Positions 42,175 through 51,499 of a DNA stretch of 64,000 nucleotides are shown here, in pieces. A program made the position numbers and the translations under genes. The DNA lies in NCBI RefSeq assembly GCF_028993635.1, contig NZ_CP118631.1, forward strand, positions 1,612,001 to 1,676,000, written 5' to 3'. This DNA is from Mucilaginibacter sp. SJ. Its GTDB lineage: Bacteria; Bacteroidota; Bacteroidia; Sphingobacteriales; Sphingobacteriaceae. The notes beneath the pieces were generated by a model, which was not told the DNA's origin, ran no database searches, and worked only from the letters and a program-made list of their open reading frames with translations. Position 1 is the stretch's first letter, and each line of letters opens with the position of its first letter.

Positions 42175-43023
42175 ATGATTCAAATAAGCAATTTGAATTT
42201 TAGCTATAACAGCCGGAAGCCGTTGTTCAAAAATCTGAACCTTTCGTTAAAGGCCGGCCACATTTATGGACTGCTGGGTAAAAATGGTGCAGGGAAATCA
42301 ACCTTGCTGAAAAATATCGCCGGTCTGGCTTTTCCGCAATCGGGCCATTGCCTTATTAACGGAACAAAAAGCTCAAAGCGCCTGGTATCCACTTTACAAG
42401 ACCTTTATTTTATTGCCGAAGAAGTTCACGTACCGGCATTAACTCCAGGCCAGTTTTTGGCCCGGACGGCAAGCTTCTACCCTGCCTTCAGCATTACCGA
42501 CTTTTACAGTTATCTGAAAATATTGGATATTGATCCTGATCTGTTAATGACCAGAATGTCATACGGGCAGCAAAAAAAGATGATCATCGCTTTCGGGCTG
42601 GCTACCAATACCAGTGTGCTGATACTTGATGAGCCTACCAATGGGCTTGATATTCCTTCAAAGATTCAGTTCAGAAAATTGATAGCATCGGTTTTAAATG
42701 ATGAGCGCTGCATTATTATTTCAACCCACCAGGTGAGGGATTTGGACAGTCTTATTGATACGGTTTTGATTTTGGACGATCATCGCATAGTGATTGAAAA
42801 TACGGTAGACGAGCTTACCGAGAAATTATTTTTCGGTGTTTTTAAAGACCTTACCGGGATGAATGCGCTGTACGAAGAAGAAACCCTCATGGGCAAATAC
42901 GCCATTGTACAAAACACCACCGGCAAGTACGGAAAAATGGACCTTGAGTTATTATTTAACGCAGCAACAACCAATAGCAGCAAATTACTAAACGCACTAA
43001 AACCAAGCACAAATCATGAATAA
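42175..43023 (+). CDS. ABC transporter ATP-binding protein (YtrB-like)
   Basis: A 282-residue cytoplasmic ATPase: Walker A GKNGAGKS (35-42), a variant signature MSYGQQ (128-133) in place of LSGGQ, Walker B VLILDEPTNG (148-157) and the His switch STHQVRD. A C-terminal extension of about 70 residues follows. It is the first gene of the operon and overlaps the permease gene by 8 bases. It resembles the YtrB-type ATPases that accompany YtrA-class GntR regulators, associated with cell-envelope stress or membrane-protein export. Substrate unknown. Confidence 0.9.
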   Translation: MIQISNLNFSYNSRKPLFKNLNLSLKAGHIYGLLGKNGAGKSTLLKNIAGLAFPQSGHCLINGTKSSKRLVSTLQDLYFIAEEVHVPALTPGQFLARTASFYPAFSITDFYSYLKILDIDPDLLMTRMSYGQQKKMIIAFGLATNTSVLILDEPTNGLDIPSKIQFRKLIASVLNDERCIIISTHQVRDLDSLIDTVLILDDHRIVIENTVDELTEKLFFGVFKDLTGMNALYEEETLMGKYAIVQNTTGKYGKMDLELLFNAATTNSSKLLNALKPSTNHE

Positions 43024-43786
43024 TTACTTCAGTTTAAAGCGCTTTGGCCTGTTGTTTATGAAGCACACTGTTGAGCATTACCGTGCCTATTTAATGTCGG
43101 CAGCGGTTTTGGCAGGGGTATTTTTACTTGGCGGTTCGTTTGTGTTTTATATGATCCCTGGCCCGGTAGATGCCGGCTTTCAGATGGCTATATTCGGAGT
43201 ACTCATGATTATCGCGGGGCCATTATTTACAAGCACTGTTTTTACTGATCTGGGCGATAAGCGCCGGGCAGTTCCAATGTTAACCCTGCCTGCATCACAA
43301 CTCGAGAAGTTTATGGTCGGCTGGGTTTACTCGTATGTTATATTCATTTTGGTATATACAGGCGTTTTTTACCTGGTATTATTTATCCTGATCAATCTCA
43401 AACCATGGCCCGGGCATCAAATTGAAATACTCTCCCTGTTTCAGGATAAATTTGTACTGGTGATGATATTGTTTTCGTTATTGCATGCCGTCACGATATA
43501 TGGAGCAATTCGGTTCGAAAAACTACACTTTATAAAAACAGGTTTCAGTTTCTTTATTTTTTATGCGCTGCTAATCCTTGTGAATACAGTGTTCGTAAGA
43601 TTTATTGTTGGCAGGCCAATCAAACCGGTAACGCCTTTTTCATTTCTCAATTTCCAGGATGGTATGAACTTTTACTCCGTTGGTTTAAAAGCACAGCAAT
43701 CTGCCTGGGCTTTTATTATAGTTCCCATTATATCGCTGCTGATTTGGATAGCGGCATATTTTAGGTTCAAGGAGAAACAGGCTTAA
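43016..43786 (+). CDS. ABC transporter membrane subunit
   Basis: A 256-residue polytopic membrane protein with about six hydrophobic segments (roughly 25-47, 53-75, 103-127, 140-165, 175-195, 222-245). It has no recognisable catalytic motif and fits an ABC-2-type permease partner for the overlapping ATPase gene. It is followed after 11 bases by the GntR repressor gene. Confidence 0.8.
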   Translation: MNNYFSLKRFGLLFMKHTVEHYRAYLMSAAVLAGVFLLGGSFVFYMIPGPVDAGFQMAIFGVLMIIAGPLFTSTVFTDLGDKRRAVPMLTLPASQLEKFMVGWVYSYVIFILVYTGVFYLVLFILINLKPWPGHQIEILSLFQDKFVLVMILFSLLHAVTIYGAIRFEKLHFIKTGFSFFIFYALLILVNTVFVRFIVGRPIKPVTPFSFLNFQDGMNFYSVGLKAQQSAWAFIIVPIISLLIWIAAYFRFKEKQA

Positions 43787-43797
43787 AAAAGACGATC

Positions 43798-44205
43798 ATG
43801 GAATTTAAAGATAACGAAGCGATATACCTCCAGATAGCGGCTTTTGTGAGCGATCAGATCCTGATGGGCAAATGGCCAGGCGGGCAAAAGATCCCATCGG
43901 TACGTGATATGGCAGTTGAGCTGGAAGTGAACCCCAATACGGTTATGCGATCATACGAATTTTTGCAGGGGCTCGAAATTATTTATAACAAACGCGGCCT
44001 GGGTTTATTTGTGGCAGAGGATGGTTTTGACAAAGTAAAAGCTTACCGCAAAGAAAACTTTGTACGTCAGAACCTACCCGAACTTTTTAAAAACATGTAC
44101 CTGTTAGGTATATCGATAGATGAGATCAGCCTGCAATATCAACATTTCCAGGCGCAACAAAATAATGAATTAAACCAGGCAGGCAACGATGAAAACAAGC
44201 AATAA
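43798..44205 (+). CDS. GntR family regulator, YtrA subfamily
   Basis: A 135-residue protein with a winged helix-turn-helix (about residues 10-75: IYLQIAAFVSDQILMGKW, KIPSVRDMAVELEVNPNTVMRSYEFL) and only a short C-terminal helical tail, the YtrA type that lacks an effector-binding domain and usually represses its own ABC operon. The inverted repeat at 42145-42170 is its likely operator. Its end overlaps the next gene by 17 bases. Confidence 0.92.
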   Translation: MEFKDNEAIYLQIAAFVSDQILMGKWPGGQKIPSVRDMAVELEVNPNTVMRSYEFLQGLEIIYNKRGLGLFVAEDGFDKVKAYRKENFVRQNLPELFKNMYLLGISIDEISLQYQHFQAQQNNELNQAGNDENKQ

Positions 44206-44923
44206 ATTCTTACTTACCGCGGTATTGTTACTGATAGTTTCGGTTGGGATCTATGACGTTCAGCTAAAAGCAGAATATTTTAAAGGTGAATATAAAAACC
44301 CCTATAATGGATTTAACAACCTAAATTTCAGGAATTTCAAGGTTATTGAGCTTGGTTCATCAACGGCTATCAATATTATGCTGGTTCAAGGGCCATTCAA
44401 AGTACTTGCTGATCCCGGCGCCATGGAGTTCATGAAAATTGAACAACGGCACGATTCGCTCTTTATTCGCGCCGAGTTTAAAGATAACTTTCATAATGTA
44501 CAGTCCCCAAACGTTCTGTACATATCCATGCCGCAATTAAACGCGTTTTATGCCGATGCAAAATATAAGGCAGGTGACGCACAAATTATCGATACGACAG
44601 CCGCACAAGACTTCAAATGGCGCGCTACCACCATCAGTGGTTTTCGCGGGGATGAGCTCAATATTATCCAGGATCATGCTTCCACTATCTTACTAAAAAA
44701 CAACAAGTTTAACATAGTAAATGCCATTATCGGTAAAAGCAACAATAGCGCTTCAAATTTATCTATTGAAACAGGCAACCAATTTGCAAAAACGAATCTT
44801 GATATCCGGAATCAAAGCCGCTTATGGATCAAGGATGACAGCCTCAGCAACATAACCTATAAACTTGCCGACAGCGCTAAACTCATCCTGAACGGAAATA
44901 CAAGGATGATCCGCAAACAATAA
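44189..44923 (+). CDS. Exported GIN-domain-like (DUF2807-type) protein
   Basis: A 244-residue protein with an N-terminal signal or anchor helix (about 6-23) and a repetitive beta-helical body: FKVIELGSSTAINIMLVQG, VLADPGAMEFMKIEQRHDSLFIRAEF, and later NSASNLSIETG and DSAKLILNGNTRM. This alternation of short strands is typical of the DUF2807/GIN putative auto-transporter adhesin head found in Bacteroidetes. Family match is moderate. It lies inside the ABC operon (17-base overlap upstream, 21 bases downstream), so it may be a surface or periplasmic partner of the transporter. Confidence 0.65.
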   Translation: MKTSNKFLLTAVLLLIVSVGIYDVQLKAEYFKGEYKNPYNGFNNLNFRNFKVIELGSSTAINIMLVQGPFKVLADPGAMEFMKIEQRHDSLFIRAEFKDNFHNVQSPNVLYISMPQLNAFYADAKYKAGDAQIIDTTAAQDFKWRATTISGFRGDELNIIQDHASTILLKNNKFNIVNAIIGKSNNSASNLSIETGNQFAKTNLDIRNQSRLWIKDDSLSNITYKLADSAKLILNGNTRMIRKQ

Positions 44924-44944
44924 ATGACCAAAACTTAACAAATC

Positions 44945-45832
44945 ATGAAATTAGTAATCAACTCATTATCTAAAACCTATGCCAACGGCGTACATGCTTT
45001 AAAAGATGTTTCGCTGACCCTGAATAACGGCATGTTTGGCCTGCTGGGTCCAAACGGCGCCGGTAAATCATCACTGATGCGTACCATAGCCACCCTGCAG
45101 GAAGCCGATAAAGGCAGCATTTTTTTAGATGAACTGGATGTATTGAAAAACAAGACCGAAGTTAGACAGCTACTCGGTTACCTGCCACAGGAGTTTGGTG
45201 TATATCCCAAAATATCGGCAGAAAGAATGCTCGACCATATTGCCCAACTCAAAGGGGTTGGCAACAACGCCGAACGCAAAGACCTTGTGCTTCAATTACT
45301 GGAAAACGTAAACCTTTATAAAGACCGGAAAAAGCACCTTGGCACCTACTCCGGCGGTATGAAACAACGCTTTGGAATAGCACAGGCTTTAATTGGCAAC
45401 CCTAAACTCATTATTGTTGACGAACCCACAGCAGGCCTCGATCCGGCCGAACGCAACCGCTTTTATAACCTGCTGAGCCGTTTGGGTGAAAACACCATCG
45501 TGATCCTGTCGACCCATATTGTTGAAGACGTAAGTACGCTCTGTGCCAATTTTGCCATTATTTGCCAGGGCGAGGTTTTATATTCAGGCGACCCGGAAAG
45601 TGCGGTAAATGAGTTGAACGGAAAAATTTACAGTAAGGTGATCACCCAATCAGAACTGGGCTTTTATAAAGATGATTACCAGGTGATATCAACACAGCTT
45701 AAAACCGGCAAGCTCCATATCCGCATTATCAGCGAAGCCGAACCCGGCAACGGTTTTATCAGCAGCACGCCAAACCTGGAAGATGTGTACTTCAGCAATA
45801 TCGCTACACGAGTAGATGTAGATACCATTTAA
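44945..45832 (+). CDS. ABC transporter ATP-binding protein (second ATPase of the operon)
   Basis: A 295-residue ATPase with Walker A GPNGAGKS (35-42), Q-loop YLPQEFG, canonical-like signature YSGGMKQ (about 137-143), Walker B LIIVDEPTAGLDP and His switch STHIVEDV. A C-terminal domain of about 85 residues follows. It lies 22 bases before the gene for the large permease-peptidase fusion, its probable partner; ATPases of this type pair with ABC-2 permeases of the NosY/GldF class. Substrate unknown. Confidence 0.92.
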   Translation: MKLVINSLSKTYANGVHALKDVSLTLNNGMFGLLGPNGAGKSSLMRTIATLQEADKGSIFLDELDVLKNKTEVRQLLGYLPQEFGVYPKISAERMLDHIAQLKGVGNNAERKDLVLQLLENVNLYKDRKKHLGTYSGGMKQRFGIAQALIGNPKLIIVDEPTAGLDPAERNRFYNLLSRLGENTIVILSTHIVEDVSTLCANFAIICQGEVLYSGDPESAVNELNGKIYSKVITQSELGFYKDDYQVISTQLKTGKLHIRIISEAEPGNGFISSTPNLEDVYFSNIATRVDVDTI

Positions 45833-45854
45833 AACCATTATAAACCAATAGGTT

Positions 45855-48800
45855 ATGTTTCTTAAAATATTTCTGTTCGAGATCCGGAATCGGGTCCGCA
45901 GGCCAGCCGTTTACCTTTATTTTTTGGCAGCACTGATATTTACAGTGTTCACTTTTTCAACAGGCTCGTTACCACTGGGTGAAAAAGAGCACATTAATGC
46001 TCCTTATGTGCTTGCGTTGTGGTGCTCAGGTATCACTATGATGATTACGCTTGTAAGTTCATCAATCATGGGCACTGCCTTATACCGCGACATTGAATAC
46101 AACACAAAAGATTATTACCTAACCTACCCTATCACCAAAGCAGGCTATTTCTGGGGCCGTTACCTGGGCTCGTTCGTTTTCATGGTCCTGATCTCAACAG
46201 CAGTTATCATTGGCGCCTTTATAGGCACCAAGCTTGGCCCCGCTATGGGATGGACAGATGCAAAGCAATACGGCCCCAATAGCCCCATTTACTACCTGCA
46301 CCCGTTTTTCACCATTGGGCTGCCTAACGTTTTATTTACATCTTCCCTGTTTTTCGGACTTGTAGCCATCACCCGCAATGTAAAGGTCATTTACTTTGGC
46401 GGTATCCTGCTGTTCCTTTTTTACTTCATCGCGTTGTTTTTCCTCAACCACATTAACAACCCTACAGTAATAAACCTCAGTGATCCTTTTGGGCTTAACG
46501 GTATCAGGATGCAAACCAATTCTTCAAGCACCATTGAGCAAAATACTACCTTATTCCCGGTTACCGGTACGTTTATGCTCAACCGTGTATTATGGGGAGG
46601 TATCGGGATAGTTATTGTACTTTTCACTTATTTCAGGTTTAGCTTTGAACGCTTCTTTAGCGGCAGGCGCGATAAGGCAGCCATTGACGAGGCAGGTGCA
46701 AAAACTAAAACCCAGGTAACCATTAAACCTGATGTCAGCTTTACCGGCAAATACAATTGGAACACCTTACGCAACCTGGTAAAAGTTGAGCTATTGAACA
46801 TTATCCGGGATAACTATTTCTGGATCATCTTAATAAGTGGCAGCTTGTTCCTCGGTTTTGTATTCTGGCTTGGCGAAAACCGGAATGGAGTGCCTGATTT
46901 TCCGCGTACCGTTACCTTGCTGGCCATCTTTAATGAAGCCTTCCCATTCTTCATTTTCTTTATCCTGATGTTTTACACCGGCGAAACCCTGCACCGCGAC
47001 AGGACTACCCGATATGCCTTTATCAATGACTCCCTCCCGCCGCCAAACTGGATCCTGAACGGATCAAAGCTCATCACCTTATTATTGATAGCTACCGGCT
47101 TATCTTTTATCCCAATGATAACCGGCGTTGTTGTTCAATTATTAAAAGACTATCACACACTAAACCTATCGGCGTATTTTATCTATATAGGCTATATACT
47201 ATTGCCTTTGTTACTGGAGATGGTGGTATTTTGTTATGTTGTACACGTTGTTATCAATAACAAATTTGCAGCCCATGGCATAGGTGTTTTTTTATGGGTG
47301 ATTGTTTTCTTTTTGCGCAAAACGGGCACCTTTGATTATAACCTTCTGTTGTACTCATACACTCCGTCGTCGGGAATCTCTGATATGACCGGCATAGGCC
47401 ACATGGCAGCGCCCATTAGCTGGTTCAACCTTTACTGGATGCTATTTGCAGGTTTGCTGATCATTGTTTCGGGATTATTTTATTACCGGGGGGTAACCTC
47501 ATCTTTTAAAGAGCGATTGCGTTTATTGCCTCAGCGCTTTAACAGCAGCACAGCTTTGATCACCGTAATAGTGACTATAGCTTTTTTAGCTGTTGGTGGG
47601 TGGAATTATTATAACGTAAGTTTTTTAAACAGCTACCTTATCAAAAGTGAAAACACAGCAAGGGCAGTGATGTATGAAAAAACGCTGAAAAAGTACGAGC
47701 ACCTTCCCCTGCCTAAAGTGACCGATATAAAAATGATGGTAGAGCTTTATCCCGATAAGCAACAGGTATCTACACATGCATTGATAACCATCACCAATAA
47801 AAACAAAGTTGCCATATCACAAATGCTGCTCGACGGTGATGAGCTTACTGGTTATTCGCTTAAAACCAATGGTACATTAGTTCCTTTTACCACTCCCCTG
47901 CTTTATCCCCGTGGATTTTTTAACTGGTTCAGACCAAAGACAGACACTGCCGACTTCCGCTTATACCGGTTCTTAAAGCCGCTAATGCCGGGCGATTCAT
48001 TAACATTAGAGATCAGTTCAGAAATAGTGCATAAGGGATTTACCAACGGCATGTATGCTGCTGCCCTCGTTAATAACGGCACATTTTTTAACGGGGGATT
48101 GCCCGGCCTGGGGTATGATGAAGATGATGAGTTAAGCAGCCCTTACGAACGCAAAAAAGCCGGTTTGCCCGAAAAAAAGGAAGAAGAAATGCAGCAAAAT
48201 AATCCCGAAGGTATCAGCACCTTGAAAGCAGGAAGAGCGGCTGACCTTTTGAAATTGGATGTAACAGTTGGCACCCTGGCCGATCAAACCGCTATCACCC
48301 CCGGACGGCTCGTAAAAAACTGGCAGCAGAACGGCCGTAATTATTTCCATTATGTGCAGGATAAACCGGGCATGTACATGCCAATGGGTATCATATCCGA
48401 AAAACTGGCTGTTAAAAAGGCTACCGTTCAATTAGATCATCAGGTAAATATTGAAGTTTATTACCACCCGGAACACAGCATTAATATCGACAGGTATATT
48501 GCGGCATATAAAGATGGCTTAACTTATTACAGCAAGGTTTACGGCAACTACCCGTTCAATGACATCCGCCTGGTGGAGACATCTGTTTACGGCCCGGGAG
48601 ATGCCTCCATGACCACCCTGGATACATATGCCGAATATTTTGGCTGGAATGCCGACTTCAGGGACCCAAACAGTTTTGATTATTGTTATGCCAGTACTGC
48701 AAGATTGTTGTCGCAGCAGTGGTGGCGTTTCCAGGTGGCGCCAAACAGCACGGTAGGCAGTTTAGTAGTTCCCGAAGGTTTGTCAAACTATGATCAACTG

Positions 48801-49493
48801 GTAATGTCAGAACATAAATATGGCAAGGATAACATGCGTTATATTGTTTTAGACCAGTTATGGTATTACCTGTTTATCAGGCGGCACCTTAATGAAAACG
48901 AACATCCTTTAATTGAAGCCAACCAATGGTTTTTATGGGGAGGCAAAGCAAGCGTGGCATTGTACGGTTTACGTGACCTGATTGGCGAAGACAGCCTCAA
49001 TGTTGCGCTGCGCGAATTTAAAAAGGCATATGCTTTTAAAACAGATGGCCCGTTTGCCGGAGCCAATAACCTTTACCAATGTCTCCAAAAGCATGTACCC
49101 GATTCGCTGCAGTATTACCTTACCGATACCTGGCAAAAGATCACACTATATGATAACAGGGTAGTTGAAGCAAGCAGTCAATCCACAGGTAATAAAAATG
49201 AATATAAAGTTACGTTAAAGCTTGATATTGATAAAGTTTGGAAGGACGCCAAAAACAATGATATCCCGGCCTTAAACATGAACGACTATATAGATATCGG
49301 AATCTTCGGTAAGCAGGTCCAGGGTGCAGGTAACCGTATGGTAAGTAACACTTTATACCTTAAAAAGTATAAGCTTAAACGCGGGTTACAGCAATTTAGC
49401 ATTATTGTTAAAGGCGAACCTGCTTCTGTAGGCATCGACCCGTTTAGCAAACTGATTGACAGGAACCCTAATGATAACATCAAAGACCTTTAA
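45855..49493 (+). CDS. ABC-2 permease fused to an M1 aminopeptidase-like domain (zinc motif lost)
   Basis: A 1212-residue protein. Residues 1 to about 580 contain about twelve hydrophobic segments in two ABC-2-type permease blocks; residues from about 600 to the end resemble M1 metallopeptidases (YYSKVYGNYPFNDIRLVET, then GDASMTTLDTYAEYFGW, VVPEGLSNYDQLV). In active M1 enzymes HExxH precedes the WW pair; here the segment is ARLLSQQWWRF (about residue 950), so both zinc His and the catalytic Glu are missing, while the later Glu (PEGLSNY) remains. The peptidase half is therefore probably a non-catalytic binding or gating domain. Such permease-peptidase fusions are known in Bacteroidetes. A strong terminator follows. 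Confidence 0.85.
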   Translation: MFLKIFLFEIRNRVRRPAVYLYFLAALIFTVFTFSTGSLPLGEKEHINAPYVLALWCSGITMMITLVSSSIMGTALYRDIEYNTKDYYLTYPITKAGYFWGRYLGSFVFMVLISTAVIIGAFIGTKLGPAMGWTDAKQYGPNSPIYYLHPFFTIGLPNVLFTSSLFFGLVAITRNVKVIYFGGILLFLFYFIALFFLNHINNPTVINLSDPFGLNGIRMQTNSSSTIEQNTTLFPVTGTFMLNRVLWGGIGIVIVLFTYFRFSFERFFSGRRDKAAIDEAGAKTKTQVTIKPDVSFTGKYNWNTLRNLVKVELLNIIRDNYFWIILISGSLFLGFVFWLGENRNGVPDFPRTVTLLAIFNEAFPFFIFFILMFYTGETLHRDRTTRYAFINDSLPPPNWILNGSKLITLLLIATGLSFIPMITGVVVQLLKDYHTLNLSAYFIYIGYILLPLLLEMVVFCYVVHVVINNKFAAHGIGVFLWVIVFFLRKTGTFDYNLLLYSYTPSSGISDMTGIGHMAAPISWFNLYWMLFAGLLIIVSGLFYYRGVTSSFKERLRLLPQRFNSSTALITVIVTIAFLAVGGWNYYNVSFLNSYLIKSENTARAVMYEKTLKKYEHLPLPKVTDIKMMVELYPDKQQVSTHALITITNKNKVAISQMLLDGDELTGYSLKTNGTLVPFTTPLLYPRGFFNWFRPKTDTADFRLYRFLKPLMPGDSLTLEISSEIVHKGFTNGMYAAALVNNGTFFNGGLPGLGYDEDDELSSPYERKKAGLPEKKEEEMQQNNPEGISTLKAGRAADLLKLDVTVGTLADQTAITPGRLVKNWQQNGRNYFHYVQDKPGMYMPMGIISEKLAVKKATVQLDHQVNIEVYYHPEHSINIDRYIAAYKDGLTYYSKVYGNYPFNDIRLVETSVYGPGDASMTTLDTYAEYFGWNADFRDPNSFDYCYASTARLLSQQWWRFQVAPNSTVGSLVVPEGLSNYDQLVMSEHKYGKDNMRYIVLDQLWYYLFIRRHLNENEHPLIEANQWFLWGGKASVALYGLRDLIGEDSLNVALREFKKAYAFKTDGPFAGANNLYQCLQKHVPDSLQYYLTDTWQKITLYDNRVVEASSQSTGNKNEYKVTLKLDIDKVWKDAKNNDIPALNMNDYIDIGIFGKQVQGAGNRMVSNTLYLKKYKLKRGLQQFSIIVKGEPASVGIDPFSKLIDRNPNDNIKDL

Positions 49494-49496
49494 CTG

Positions 49497-49526
49497 AAAG
49501 AGGCTGTATGGTGCAGCCTCTTTTTT
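49497..49526 (+). terminator. Rho-independent terminator of the ABC operon
   Basis: Ten-bp stem AAAGAGGCTG/CAGCCTCTTT (49497-49506 with 49514-49523), seven-base loop, and a T-run continuing to 49526. It begins four bases past the stop codon of the permease-peptidase gene. Confidence 0.92.
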
Positions 49527-49587
49527 ATAGTATTCAGATAGTTAAGCGATATATAGTTTTGGGTTAGATTGACTCTACTAACAAAGG

Positions 49588-49605
49588 GGGTTAACAGGGT
49601 TAACA
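49588..49605. repeat. GGGTTAACA tandem pair, second copy in the window
   Basis: The 18-mer GGGTTAACAGGGTTAACA is identical to that at 18380-18397 and is followed here by a further GGGGTTAACA at 49612-49621. Both copies lie in intergenic regions. Confidence 0.6.
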
Positions 49606-49786
49606 GAATTCGGGGTTAACACTCGTATAAATACTTAATAATCAAAAACTTATATACATTTCCAGAAAATATGTAAACCCTCTTTTTTTATAAATATTGT
49701 CGGCTAAATTTCAATTCATAGGTAATGCAACGCCAAGGGTGGACAATTTGATTATGATACAGTCTCTTCCATAATCTTACCAAATA

Positions 49787-51415
49787 TTATGGCTTAAATA
49801 ATTTGTTCTCTCCTTCAATTTCAACATTAGCCTGTTCAACTACAGCTTTGTATTCGTAATCTGTTTTTAAAGAGAGTGTAGCTTCAAAAGTGCCATCATT
49901 TTTAATATTTACCCAGGTGCCGGCTGTCCACTTACCTGCATACAGCGTTTCAACCTGTCCGTGGTAAGGGCGGTAATCAAACCTGGCCCTCTTTGCCAAA
50001 ATGTTTTTGTAGTTCGAAATTCTCCCTTTTAAAATTGCGCCGGTTTTTATTTTTGAACCTGCGCCGGTTTCAACTATGGCAGCTTCTTTAAAAACAGGAT
50101 CAACATTTTCCAATTTGACCACTACCGGGTTGGGCCAGCGGTGATCGTCATAAATACGCTGTGCTTTAACAACAGATACTTCAAGCCCCTTATCGGTCTG
50201 TTTGTACCTGCAGCTTACATCGTCGGTTTTATATTCAATAACCTTACTATTTTGCCCTAATACGCTTACTTGAGTCTGATTAGTTGCGATGGCCGAACGG
50301 ATCAGGAAAGTTTTACGGGCTCCCTCCTTCCAATCAGCAGCATTGGTAACTATGGCATAAAGTGTATGCCCGTTTTTAGCGGTAAACCAGGTGTCGCCTT
50401 CCTTGCTGATCACCCAACTTCGCACACTGTCGATACATTCACGGTTAACAAAATACCAGGCCGACATTTCCCGTAACCGTTCCTCCTGTTCGATGGGCAA
50501 AGCGCCATCAGGCTTCGGGCCAACGTTCAACAACAGCGACCCGCCTTTTGCTCTCGCCTCAATCAATAACCCTATTAACTGGCTACCCGATTTATAACGC
50601 TCATTAGTTGGCTGATAGCCCCATGCCGTACCCATAGTGATGCATGACAGCCATGGTTCATTGATCATAGCCCCGGGCATGATCTGTTCGGGAGTTTTGA
50701 TAGCGCCGCGGGTTATCAGCAAATCCGGCTGTAATTTCCAGCAGGTTTGCTTTACCACTTCTTTCGGATCGCCATCTATAAAAAGTACATCTATTTTACC
50801 ATAGCGGGTCATCAGTTCCTCGCATTGCTTCCGGGTGTATTCGTCATATTCATGGCGGGTTTGGGCATCCATCTTAACATCGGTACGACTTATAGGGATA
50901 TGATGATCACGAAGAAAGTTAAAATCCTCGGGCGAAAAATAGAAACCTACCTGCAAGCCGGCTTCGCGGGTGGCGTCAATAAACTCCTTTAACAGGTCTT
51001 TTTTGTATGGTGTATGAGTGATGTTAAAACCTGTTGTTTTGGTATCCCACATACAAAAACCAGAATGGTGTTTGGTGGTGAATACAATGTATTTCATCCC
51101 GGCCAGTTTGGCCAGCGTCGCTATCTGGTGCGGGTCGAATTTGTAGGGATCAAAAGTTTTTGGCAGCTCATTAAAATACCGGTTCACATAATCATCGCTT
51201 GCACCAACCAGCGAGTGACTGATCACCACGCCCAATTGGCTATCCATACTAAAATGAATAAATAAACCTAAACCGGTATTTTTAAGCCAAAGTTCGCGCT
51301 CGGGTTTGTTCAGGTTATAATTACTTGCATTATCATCCTTAACCAAATCATTTTGTGCCAATACGCGCTGAATACAACCAAACAGCAGCAGGAAAAAAAG
51401 GTATTTCTTATACAT
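49787..51415 (-). CDS. Alpha-L-fucosidase, family GH29
   Basis: A 542-residue exported glycosidase; I take the start at 51415 (MYKKYLFFLLLFGC), which gives a normal signal peptide (VLA-Q), while the frame is open 12 codons further. The GH29 TIM-barrel blocks are LGLFIHFSMDSQLG, IVFTTKHHSGFCMWDT and the nucleophile segment IDVLFIDGD (D214 in this numbering). Beta-sandwich domains follow the barrel (about 340-542). It removes terminal alpha-L-fucose from glycans in the periplasm or on the surface. It is the last gene of the ECF-controlled SusC/SusD locus, 85 bases after SusD. Confidence 0.93.
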   Translation of the reverse strand: MYKKYLFFLLLFGCIQRVLAQNDLVKDDNASNYNLNKPERELWLKNTGLGLFIHFSMDSQLGVVISHSLVGASDDYVNRYFNELPKTFDPYKFDPHQIATLAKLAGMKYIVFTTKHHSGFCMWDTKTTGFNITHTPYKKDLLKEFIDATREAGLQVGFYFSPEDFNFLRDHHIPISRTDVKMDAQTRHEYDEYTRKQCEELMTRYGKIDVLFIDGDPKEVVKQTCWKLQPDLLITRGAIKTPEQIMPGAMINEPWLSCITMGTAWGYQPTNERYKSGSQLIGLLIEARAKGGSLLLNVGPKPDGALPIEQEERLREMSAWYFVNRECIDSVRSWVISKEGDTWFTAKNGHTLYAIVTNAADWKEGARKTFLIRSAIATNQTQVSVLGQNSKVIEYKTDDVSCRYKQTDKGLEVSVVKAQRIYDDHRWPNPVVVKLENVDPVFKEAAIVETGAGSKIKTGAILKGRISNYKNILAKRARFDYRPYHGQVETLYAGKWTAGTWVNIKNDGTFEATLSLKTDYEYKAVVEQANVEIEGENKLFKP

Positions 51416-51499
51416 CAAAAAAAGGTTAAAAAAAATCAGGGAAGGCCCCACGCCCTCCCCGAAACAACATCAACTAATTTAACTAATCAAACTTTAACA

